A stretch of 64,000 bases of DNA, from positions 62,001-126,000 of the forward strand of contig NZ_RQHV01000061.1 in assembly GCF_004771005.1 (NCBI RefSeq). Reading direction: 5' to 3'. Positions 42,680 to 50,055 of this stretch are shown here, piece after piece. Origin of the DNA: Leptospira ilyithenensis. GTDB lineage: Bacteria; Spirochaetota; Leptospiria; Leptospirales; Leptospiraceae. The notes under the pieces are model-generated. The model saw nothing but the letters and a program-made list of their open reading frames with translations. It was not told the DNA's origin and did not search any database. The position numbers and the translations under genes are program-made. How positions within the stretch are numbered: position 1 is the first letter of the stretch; each line of letters opens with the position of its first letter.

Positions 42680-43348
42680 ATGGACTCAGAAAGAGAATTA
42701 CTTATCAGTCAAATCAATTCTTTAATTAACGAAGAAATTCAAAACAACCCTGTTACCTATAATAAAGACAGGCCTTATCAATCTTATGAGCGCATCGGAT
42801 TTGAAGGACTTCGATGGTCGGTTGAAAAGCGGATTAATGAATATGGCCTTGATCGTTTTTTTAATATAGAACATAACGTATTGGATATAGGAAGTAATTT
42901 CGGTTTTTTTGTAACTGAGTTTGCTTTGCATTGCAAAGAAGTGCATGGCATTGAGCCGAATCATTGGTTGAATACTATCGGAGAAATCACTGCAAAATAT
43001 CTGAAAGTAGAAGATCGGGTAGGATTCTTCGATGTGTTTTTCGATGATTTTGTCAATCCGATTCAATACGATGTGGTTTTATCTTTGGCGGCCTTTTTTA
43101 CTCAGGATAAAAGGGAAAGAAGCGAAGCTAAAAATTATTTTTCAAAAATCAAATCCATGTTAAATCCCCAAGGATACCTGTTTTACGAATCTACATCTTA
43201 TACTAAAGATAAAGATAATTCACATTTCGTCGCCAAACTGGAAGCATTGGATGCGATAAAAGAAAATCTGGAATTGGAAAAAGAATGGGAGACCCCCTCC
43301 GGATCAGAAGGTTTTTTCCGACAATTCGCCATTGCGAGAAAAAAATAA
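42680..43348 (+). CDS. SAM-dependent methyltransferase at the head of the phosphoramidate module
   Basis: This 222-aa methyltransferase-like protein has NVLDIGSNFGFFVTEF (motif I), HGIEPNHWL and YDVVLSLAAFFTQ. ATG 42680 follows AAAAGG; upstream in-frame codons belong to the end of the HisF-like gene in another frame. In C. jejuni the phosphoramidate genes Cj1415-Cj1418 are followed by two methyltransferase genes (Cj1419, Cj1420) thought to make the O-methyl group. This gene, next to the kinase, is a candidate for that role here; the assignment is inference. Confidence 0.8.
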   Translation: MDSERELLISQINSLINEEIQNNPVTYNKDRPYQSYERIGFEGLRWSVEKRINEYGLDRFFNIEHNVLDIGSNFGFFVTEFALHCKEVHGIEPNHWLNTIGEITAKYLKVEDRVGFFDVFFDDFVNPIQYDVVLSLAAFFTQDKRERSEAKNYFSKIKSMLNPQGYLFYESTSYTKDKDNSHFVAKLEALDAIKENLELEKEWETPSGSEGFFRQFAIARKK

Positions 43349-43355
43349 ATCTATT

Positions 43356-43868
43356 ATGGTCATTTGGTTAATCGGACTTTCCGGTGCAGGTAAAACTGCA
43401 ATTGGTCAAAGCTTATTCAATGAGCTGAAAAACGAATATTCCAATCTGGTCTATCTTGACGGCGATATAATCCGGGAAGTATTCGGGGATAACCTGGGTT
43501 ATACGATAGAGGATAGAAAGAAAAATGCGGATCGGATTTGCCGGTTGTGCAAGATGCTTGATAGCCAAAAAATCCATGTTGTGTGTTCCATTCTTTCCAT
43601 TTTTGAAGAATCAAGAGAATGGAATCGTACAAATTTAAGTCAGTATTTCGAAATATTCATCGATGTTTCCCGTGATGTTCTTTCCAAAAGAAATCAGAAA
43701 GGACTTTATGAAAAAGCGGAAAGAGGCGAGATTAAGAACGTTGTAGGATTTGATATTCCTTTTGAGATTCCTGAAAAACCGAACCTAATCATCAAGAATG
43801 ATGATGATGTAAAAGAGTTCACTTCATTTGTTAAGTTAATCCGAAGCTCATTGCCTGATTTTAAATAA
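43356..43868 (+). CDS. APS-kinase-like protein, probable cytidine diphosphoramidate kinase (Cj1415 type)
   Basis: This 170-aa P-loop kinase has GLSGAGKT at 7-14, LDGDIIREVFGDNLGY and RICRLCKML, the APS kinase pattern. In C. jejuni the homologous Cj1415 phosphorylates cytidine diphosphoramidate at the 3' position. The APS reading would need sulphate activation genes, none of which are here, whereas the other three enzymes of the phosphoramidate pathway are within 6 kb. ATG 43356 is preferred over upstream in-frame codons that overlap the methyltransferase. Confidence 0.83.
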   Translation: MVIWLIGLSGAGKTAIGQSLFNELKNEYSNLVYLDGDIIREVFGDNLGYTIEDRKKNADRICRLCKMLDSQKIHVVCSILSIFEESREWNRTNLSQYFEIFIDVSRDVLSKRNQKGLYEKAERGEIKNVVGFDIPFEIPEKPNLIIKNDDDVKEFTSFVKLIRSSLPDFK

Positions 43869-43869
43869 A

Positions 43870-44475
43870 ATGAACCAATATACTTATACTTCAGAAAACA
43901 GAATCGAAAGCCCGCATAAATATATGTACACCCCCTATCAAGGCAGGGACTTTCTGGGTTATTACTTTGAGGATAGAAAAAACTTCATTCGAAAAACGGA
44001 AGTTTCGGATTATGATATTTTGGAAAAAACAATATACGATAATGTTTTAAAAACCTTCTCTTTGTTTGAAAATAACGATACGAATACTACCGTATTGAAT
44101 TTGGGAAATATAATTTCAAGATCGATTTTAAGCGGGAAATTTTCCGAAGAAGATTCAACTTTGTTATCCTCATATATTAGAAAATTTGAAGTAACTAAAA
44201 AACTTTATCAAAACTACGATTTGGGCTTCAAGGCTCCTATCGGACAATTTGATGTAGCTACGAATTATATATTTCTTTCGATCGCAGCAAATCTGTTTTT
44301 CAAGTTGTATCGTAATTTTAAAATGTTGAATGTCGCTTTAAAAGTAGGCGATTTAGTCGTTTCCATCGACTCTTCACTGACTGAGTCGGAAAAGAACGAT
44401 CTGGCAATTCCTGCAATATCTATGGAAATGAATCATATTTCATTACTTCTGAACGAGAAGGAGATCAAATATTGA
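43870..44475 (+). CDS. Unknown protein within the phosphoramidate module
   Basis: This 201-aa soluble-looking protein begins MNQYTYTSENRIES and contains YMYTPYQGRDFLGYYFED and an AANLFFKLYRNFKML segment. I recognise no family, signal peptide or clear membrane helix. It starts one base after the kinase stop and overlaps the next gene by TTGA, so it is co-translated with the module. Whether it is an enzyme subunit or a transferase cannot be told. Confidence 0.75.
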   Translation: MNQYTYTSENRIESPHKYMYTPYQGRDFLGYYFEDRKNFIRKTEVSDYDILEKTIYDNVLKTFSLFENNDTNTTVLNLGNIISRSILSGKFSEEDSTLLSSYIRKFEVTKKLYQNYDLGFKAPIGQFDVATNYIFLSIAANLFFKLYRNFKMLNVALKVGDLVVSIDSSLTESEKNDLAIPAISMEMNHISLLLNEKEIKY

Positions 44476-45146
44476 ATCTTGAATATCTGGCAATGCTTGC
44501 CATTCCGAATGCCCGTTCCATATCCTATTTGAATGAGTTAATTAAGAGAGAATGTTTACCGTCTTTTGTATGTTTGTTGAAGCCGGATTCGATGACTCCC
44601 GGACAAAAGAGTTTCGAAGAGAATGCAGTATTCGTATCGATTTTAAATGAAAACAGAATAGAATTTGAAACCTTCGATACAATGAATATAAATGATCCGC
44701 AGATAGTTGATTGTTTAAAAAAAAGAAAAGAAAACATTATCATCTATTCCGGCCCCGGTGGTGCTCTTCTCAAAGAAGATTTATTGTCCATAGGAAAAGA
44801 ATATGTTCATGTCCATCCGGGCAAACTTCCCGAGTTCAGAGGAAGCACGACGATATACTATCACGTTTTGTCCGGTGTAAAGCCGGTAGCTACCGCCATT
44901 TTTTTGAGAAGTGCAATTGATACCGGTCCCATTTTAAAGGAGAAGGAATTTGATTTCCCGATAAATGAAGATATCGATTACGAATACGATCCTCGCATCC
45001 GAGCTGAAGTTTTGGGTGATCTGATAGAGGAGTATTCAAAAAAAGGTTCCTTTGGAACCAAAGAGCAATCCAAATCCAACGGTGAAACCTATTATATTAT
45101 GCACCCAATGCTCCGTCATATTGCCAGATTAAGTTTCGAAAAATGA
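44472..45146 (+). CDS. Formyltransferase-like protein (hydrolase-fold, altered Asn)
   Basis: This 224-aa protein resembles the formyltransferase domain of Fmt/PurN: HVHPGKLPEFRGS (112 onwards) and IDTGPIL (149-155). In the family the catalytic triad is Asn-His-Asp; here the Asn position is H113 while H115 and D150 are kept. So N10-formyl-THF chemistry is uncertain. Starts at TTG 44472 (TTGA overlap) and overlaps the glutamine kinase gene by ATGA. It might formylate an amino sugar of this locus. Confidence 0.75.
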   Translation: MNLEYLAMLAIPNARSISYLNELIKRECLPSFVCLLKPDSMTPGQKSFEENAVFVSILNENRIEFETFDTMNINDPQIVDCLKKRKENIIIYSGPGGALLKEDLLSIGKEYVHVHPGKLPEFRGSTTIYYHVLSGVKPVATAIFLRSAIDTGPILKEKEFDFPINEDIDYEYDPRIRAEVLGDLIEEYSKKGSFGTKEQSKSNGETYYIMHPMLRHIARLSFEK

Positions 45147-47545
45147 ATTTTTCCAATCAAACAAAAGCTTCCATTCTTTTTGAATTAAAAAAGATCGCGA
45201 CTACATTCAAAATTGAAAATCTATTTTTCTTCACTCAAGCGGATTGGAGTAGGTCAAGAACCGCAATCTTGGAGAAAATCAAAACTGATTTTCCGAACGG
45301 AAAATTGGTCGTCAGAAGTTCAGCGTTAAGCGAAGATTCCACTCATGAATCGATGGCCGGATATTTCAAAAGCATCATAAATGTTCCCACTAGCGATCCT
45401 TCTGCGATCGAAACTGCGATAGAGGAAGTTTTCGAATCGTACAAAAGAGGTGACTCCGTTAATGAATTGAACCAGATTTTAATTCAAGCTCAGACGGAGA
45501 ACGTCCATATATCGGGAGTTATTTTAACTAGAGCAATCGGCAATAATGCTCCTTACTACGTAATCAATTACGACGATAGCGGCGAAACAGATACGGTTAC
45601 TTCCGGTAAGGTAGCGAAGAGCGTCGCTATCTCGCGATTTGTAAAAGAACCTTATCAAGTCCGATGGGCAAATCTGCTATATTCCATTAAAGAAATCGAA
45701 TCGTATTTTTCTTCTTTGCCTCTGGACATCGAATTTGCTGTGAAAAAATCCGGAGAAGTCGTCATATTCCAGGTAAGGTCGCTTGCTGCAAATTTCAATT
45801 TGGAGAATCATCAGGATGATTATTTTTCCCAATTGATTGAAAACATGAAACAGAAATTTGTCCGTTACAACTCTCCTGTTCCTCATCTCTCCGGTAAGAA
45901 TACGATATACGGAGATATGCCTGATTGGAATCCTGCGGAGATTATCGGAGATAAGCCTGCTACGCTTGCGTACACATTGTACCGCTTTCTAATTACTAAT
46001 AATATCTGGCATGAGGCTAGAAGCCTTCTCGGTTACTTTGATGTGTTCCCCGGCGAACTTATGACATCGTTCGGAAGAAAACCTTATATAGATACTAGAC
46101 TGAGTTTTAATTCCTTCGTTCCCGCATCTATTTCAAAAGAAGTAAGGGATAAACTTGTAAAATATTATATAGATCAGTTGGCGATTTACCCGGAACGACA
46201 GGATAAAGTTGAGTTTGAAATTTTATGGACTTGTTATGATTTTTCTTTGGAAGAAAGAATTAAAGTTCTTGAGAAATTCGATTTTCCAAAAGATGAAATT
46301 TCAAATATCATTCATTCTTTAAAATCGCTAACGCTTAACATAATCGACACATCGGAAAAAATTTTCGACGAAGATTTGAAATCATGTAGTGAACTTTCCT
46401 CAAGAAGAGATCTGATTTTGACAAATCTTGAGCGCGAAAACGTTTCGTTTTGGGAACTGATGAGCGGAGCTCATTATATTCTGGATAATTGCAGAAAATT
46501 CGGAACACGTCCTTTTTCCAGGCTTGCAAGATTGGCTTTTATAGGAACTTCCATCTTAAGAAGTCTGACTGTTATCAAACAGATTGATGAGAAATGGATT
46601 AATGATTTTTTTCTATCCGTGTCCACCGTAGCTAAAAAGTTTTCGGATGATTTTGATACTTTAAATAAAGGGCTGTTGGATATTTCCGAATTTATTTCGT
46701 TATACGGTCATCTTCGTGCGGGAACTTACGATATCAATTCACCCAGATATGATCATCAATTGGATTCGATTATGAATTTTCAGGATTTAAAGACAAAGGA
46801 AAAAATAACAAATCATGATTTATCGTTTAGGTTTGACGATGAAGTCGAAGGTGAAATCAATTCTTTGTTGAAAGCATCCGGTTTTGATACCCTGACTGCA
46901 AATTCCCTTTTGGAATTTATCAGAAAGTCGATCGAATACAGGGAATTATCCAAATTCGAATTTACAAAAAGTTTAAGTGATGCTTTGGAACTGATTGCAA
47001 AGGCAGGCGAAATCATCGGAATTTCCAGAGAAGAAATTCAATATGCCGATTTGGGTTTACTCTTAAGTTTCAGAAATATGGAAGGATCGGATGTTGATTT
47101 TGTCAAAAACAGGATCAGCTCTTCGATAGAAAGGCACAAAAAAGATGCCGAGGTCTATAGGAATTTGATATTACCGGAAGTCATTTCCAAAGAGAGTGAT
47201 TTTGAATACATCGAATTTTACGATTCAAGGCCCAATTACATTACCGACAAACAGATTGAAGGTGATATTGTCGCTATTGAAAAGAAGATCAGTAGTTACG
47301 ACGAGATTGCCGGCAAAATCATTTTAATCGAAAGTGCCGATCCGGGTTATGATTGGATATTCGGATTGTCTCCGCTCGGTTTGGTCACGAAATTCGGCGG
47401 ATCCAATTCCCATATGGCAATTAGATGTGCCGAGTTTGGAATCGCTGCGGTAATCGGGTGCGGAAATATAAAATTCGAACATATAAAAAAGCATAAAAGA
47501 ATTAGAATTAACTGTAATGATAGAAAAATAGATTTTCTGTTATAG
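45143..47545 (+). CDS. PEP-synthase-like phosphotransferase, probable L-glutamine kinase (Cj1418 type)
   Basis: This 800-aa protein has the N-terminal ATP-grasp region of PPDK/PEP synthase (LVVRSSALSEDSTHESMAG, residues 55-73), a long middle part, and a C-terminal phosphohistidine domain (FGGSNSHMAIRCAEFG, H757). In C. jejuni Cj1418 has this layout and phosphorylates the amide nitrogen of L-glutamine, the first step of phosphoramidate synthesis. PEP synthase itself has a further TIM-barrel domain that is absent here. The presence of the other three pathway enzymes nearby supports the call. Confidence 0.85.
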   Translation: MNFSNQTKASILFELKKIATTFKIENLFFFTQADWSRSRTAILEKIKTDFPNGKLVVRSSALSEDSTHESMAGYFKSIINVPTSDPSAIETAIEEVFESYKRGDSVNELNQILIQAQTENVHISGVILTRAIGNNAPYYVINYDDSGETDTVTSGKVAKSVAISRFVKEPYQVRWANLLYSIKEIESYFSSLPLDIEFAVKKSGEVVIFQVRSLAANFNLENHQDDYFSQLIENMKQKFVRYNSPVPHLSGKNTIYGDMPDWNPAEIIGDKPATLAYTLYRFLITNNIWHEARSLLGYFDVFPGELMTSFGRKPYIDTRLSFNSFVPASISKEVRDKLVKYYIDQLAIYPERQDKVEFEILWTCYDFSLEERIKVLEKFDFPKDEISNIIHSLKSLTLNIIDTSEKIFDEDLKSCSELSSRRDLILTNLERENVSFWELMSGAHYILDNCRKFGTRPFSRLARLAFIGTSILRSLTVIKQIDEKWINDFFLSVSTVAKKFSDDFDTLNKGLLDISEFISLYGHLRAGTYDINSPRYDHQLDSIMNFQDLKTKEKITNHDLSFRFDDEVEGEINSLLKASGFDTLTANSLLEFIRKSIEYRELSKFEFTKSLSDALELIAKAGEIIGISREEIQYADLGLLLSFRNMEGSDVDFVKNRISSSIERHKKDAEVYRNLILPEVISKESDFEYIEFYDSRPNYITDKQIEGDIVAIEKKISSYDEIAGKIILIESADPGYDWIFGLSPLGLVTKFGGSNSHMAIRCAEFGIAAVIGCGNIKFEHIKKHKRIRINCNDRKIDFLL

Positions 47546-47574
47546 AAAATTAACTCTACCGTGGAGAATTCAAA

Positions 47575-48558
47575 TTGAAAGATTTTAAACTGATTCGAAC
47601 CGCCCAGCTGGTCGAAAAGATCGTTTTGGTTGACGGTTTAACCAGAACCGGCAAAAGCATGTTAGGTCCTATACTTGCCAGCCTTAAAGACATTGAAATA
47701 GAGAGAGTAGAGGAAATTTTCGAATACATCGCTTTAATGTCATCCCTTGGCAAAATCGATTATGATGCCGCAGTTCAATTGATTCAGCTTGAGGCTGATA
47801 TGAAGTTTTATGAATCTATCATCGGAAGAAATACAAATTTCAGATATTCCGATCATTCCAGTGTTTTCAATAACCCGTTCAGATTTGATTATTTCAAAAG
47901 ATTGTTTCAGAAAGAAGGTGAGGCCGCCGTTCAAAAAGTCAGAAATAACAAAATAACGTTTCAAGTACAAACCCACGATACTTTGGGATTGATTGATCCG
48001 TTCTTTACAGCTTTCGGTTCAAAACTCTATGTTTTGGAGATGATCCGCCATCCGATAGATTTGATCTATTCCTGGTTTAGGCGTGGTTGGGGAGAGAGGT
48101 GGGCAAACGATCCTTTATCGATGACTGTAACTGCAAATAACAAAGGTGAAATCGTACCTTGGTATTTTCTTTTCATAGATGAAGATTATTCTTCGTTAGT
48201 ACCGATGGATAGAATATTGATCATGATAAATGTTCTACAAAGAAGAGTCTTGGACAAATACGAATCACTTTCCGAGTCCCAAAGGAAACAAATTCTCTGG
48301 ATTTCCTTTGATGATTTTGTAACGAACTCAAACGATGAAATAAAACATATAGAGACTTTTTTGAATTCACCTTCAACTTCTAAAACAAAAAACACAATGA
48401 AGAAGGAAAATTGCCCTCGTGTAATCAAAGAGGCCGATCGTGACGGGAAGTTTGATGTAATCAAAAAGAATACGCAAAAATTGCATTTGGTCGAAGAAAT
48501 TTTCAACTCCTATGAAAAAGCAAAAGGAATCATAGAATGGCAAAGAACAAATTTCTGA
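47575..48558 (+). CDS. Sulfotransferase-like P-loop protein, candidate phosphoramidate transferase
   Basis: This 327-aa protein has a Walker A-type loop GLTRTGKS (21-28), which in sulfotransferases binds the 5'-phosphosulfate, and MIRHPIDLIYSW (157-168), which matches the 3'-phosphate motif (R158, S166). The standard use is PAPS. In this module the expected activated donor is 3'-phospho-cytidine-5'-diphosphoramidate, a PAPS-like nucleotide, so transfer of a phosphoramidate by this fold is an attractive hypothesis. It starts at TTG 47575 behind GTGGAG. Confidence 0.75.
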   Translation: MKDFKLIRTAQLVEKIVLVDGLTRTGKSMLGPILASLKDIEIERVEEIFEYIALMSSLGKIDYDAAVQLIQLEADMKFYESIIGRNTNFRYSDHSSVFNNPFRFDYFKRLFQKEGEAAVQKVRNNKITFQVQTHDTLGLIDPFFTAFGSKLYVLEMIRHPIDLIYSWFRRGWGERWANDPLSMTVTANNKGEIVPWYFLFIDEDYSSLVPMDRILIMINVLQRRVLDKYESLSESQRKQILWISFDDFVTNSNDEIKHIETFLNSPSTSKTKNTMKKENCPRVIKEADRDGKFDVIKKNTQKLHLVEEIFNSYEKAKGIIEWQRTNF

Positions 48559-49235
48559 TCTTGGTTAGCCTTAGAGTTGATTTGGTAAATAATTATAACG
48601 AATACAGAGACGGCTTGGACAACCGTTATGTTAAACTTTTGGATTCGTTGGGTTATGATGTTGTTTTATTGCCCAATGACAATTCCGATCGGGATGATAT
48701 TTTAGAAAGATTGAAGCCGGACGGTATTCTTCTTTCCGGAGGGAATGATATTTCTCCCGAGCGTTATAAAGGGAACAAACTTTCTTCAAGGAACATATCG
48801 AAAGCAAGAGATTTGACGGAAGAGAAGATGATTCGTTACGGCTTAAAAAAAGGCATTCCCGTTTTGGGAATTTGCAGAGGAATGCAAATGATCAATGTAT
48901 TTTTCGGAGGCAGTTTGTTTCAGGACTTAAACTCAAGAGAAAATAGCCAAATATCACATGTTAATACGATCCATAATATCACATTTGCCGAATCCTTTTT
49001 TATAAAAAAATATCAAAAGAAAAAAGTTAAAGTGAATTCGTTTCATAATCAAGGAATACTTGTTCCGAATCTTCACCAAGATTTGGTTCCTATGGCAATT
49101 TCGGATGACGGTGTAATTGAGGCACTCCGTCACAAATCTAAAACCGTTTACGGCATTCAATGGCATCCAGAGCGAACAAAAAGAACTTCGAGCCTGGATA
49201 AAGAACTGATCCAATATGTATTTAAAAGAAAGTAA
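48537..49235 (+). CDS. Class I GATase-fold hydrolase, probable gamma-glutamyl-CDP-amidate hydrolase (Cj1417 type)
   Basis: This 232-aa peptidase C26 family protein has ILLSGGNDISP, GICRGMQ with nucleophile C113, and GIQWHPE with H210 and E212. C. jejuni Cj1417 of the same family splits CDP-L-glutamine to cytidine diphosphoramidate and glutamate. It overlaps the sulfotransferase-like gene by 22 bases and is immediately followed by the nucleotidyltransferase. Confidence 0.87.
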   Translation: MAKNKFLILVSLRVDLVNNYNEYRDGLDNRYVKLLDSLGYDVVLLPNDNSDRDDILERLKPDGILLSGGNDISPERYKGNKLSSRNISKARDLTEEKMIRYGLKKGIPVLGICRGMQMINVFFGGSLFQDLNSRENSQISHVNTIHNITFAESFFIKKYQKKKVKVNSFHNQGILVPNLHQDLVPMAISDDGVIEALRHKSKTVYGIQWHPERTKRTSSLDKELIQYVFKRK

Positions 49236-50039
49236 ATGATGGTAACAAGAGGAATTATTTTAGCTGCAGGTCAAGGGACAAGGTTGAGTCCGTATACGGA
49301 TGACAAACCGAAATGTATGGTTGAGATCGGAGACAGATCGATCCTATCTTATACGATTTCCAATTTTAGAAACAATAAAATCGAAGATATATGCGTTCTT
49401 ACCGGTTATAAATCCGAGAAAATCAATTTTCCGAATATAAATTACGTCAAAAATGAAAAGTTTGCGACAACTAACATGGTTTATACTTTGTTTTGTGCGG
49501 AACATTTGATGAATGAAGATTTGGTAATTTCATACGGAGACATCATTTACGAGCCTGGTGTTTTTGAGATGTTGCTTGCAAGTCCTGCGGATATATCGGT
49601 CGTTCTGGATGATAATTGGCTGGATCTATGGAAAATCAGAACGGATGATCCCATGTCCGATGCCGAAACGCTGAAGTTAGACGGAGATCGTATCGTAGAA
49701 ATCGGAGACAAACCGAAATCATACTCGGACATCCAATCCCAATATATAGGATTGATTAAATGTACCAAAGCAGGCTTGGAGGTTTTGAAAAATATATATA
49801 ACGAGTTAAAAAAGAGACCCTCTGATGAAAAAATCATTAGGAACAGAACTTTTTCAGAATTATATATGACCGATCTTCTTCAGCTAATAATTGATAGCGG
49901 AAGTCCTGTAAATGCAGTTCGTGTGAAAGGCGGTTTTTTGGAAGTAGATTCCGCTTTTGAATACGAAACTTATACCGCCAAACTTAAGAATGGTGAGTTG
50001 AGAAATATATGCGATTTGGATTTAGTTCCTAAGATATAG
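49236..50039 (+). CDS. Nucleotidyltransferase, probable CTP:phosphoglutamine cytidylyltransferase (Cj1416 type)
   Basis: This 267-aa LicC/phosphocholine cytidylyltransferase-type protein begins IILAAGQGTRLSPY, has DKPKCMVEIGDR, TTNMVYTLF, SYGDIIYEP (metal aspartate) and FLEVDSAFEYE. C. jejuni Cj1416 joins phosphoglutamine to CMP. Adjacent to the hydrolase of the same pathway with no spacer. Phosphocholine or another phospho-base is an alternative substrate if the module is not a phosphoramidate one. A second in-frame ATG is at 49239. Confidence 0.85.
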   Translation: MMVTRGIILAAGQGTRLSPYTDDKPKCMVEIGDRSILSYTISNFRNNKIEDICVLTGYKSEKINFPNINYVKNEKFATTNMVYTLFCAEHLMNEDLVISYGDIIYEPGVFEMLLASPADISVVLDDNWLDLWKIRTDDPMSDAETLKLDGDRIVEIGDKPKSYSDIQSQYIGLIKCTKAGLEVLKNIYNELKKRPSDEKIIRNRTFSELYMTDLLQLIIDSGSPVNAVRVKGGFLEVDSAFEYETYTAKLKNGELRNICDLDLVPKI

Positions 50040-50055
50040 GATTTAAAATAATTTT

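Noticed and set aside
43356..48558. Reading the APS-kinase-like and sulfotransferase-like genes as a sulfation system
   Set aside because: No sulfate adenylyltransferase genes are nearby, and three other genes of the phosphoramidate pathway are. I keep sulfation only as the alternative for 47575.
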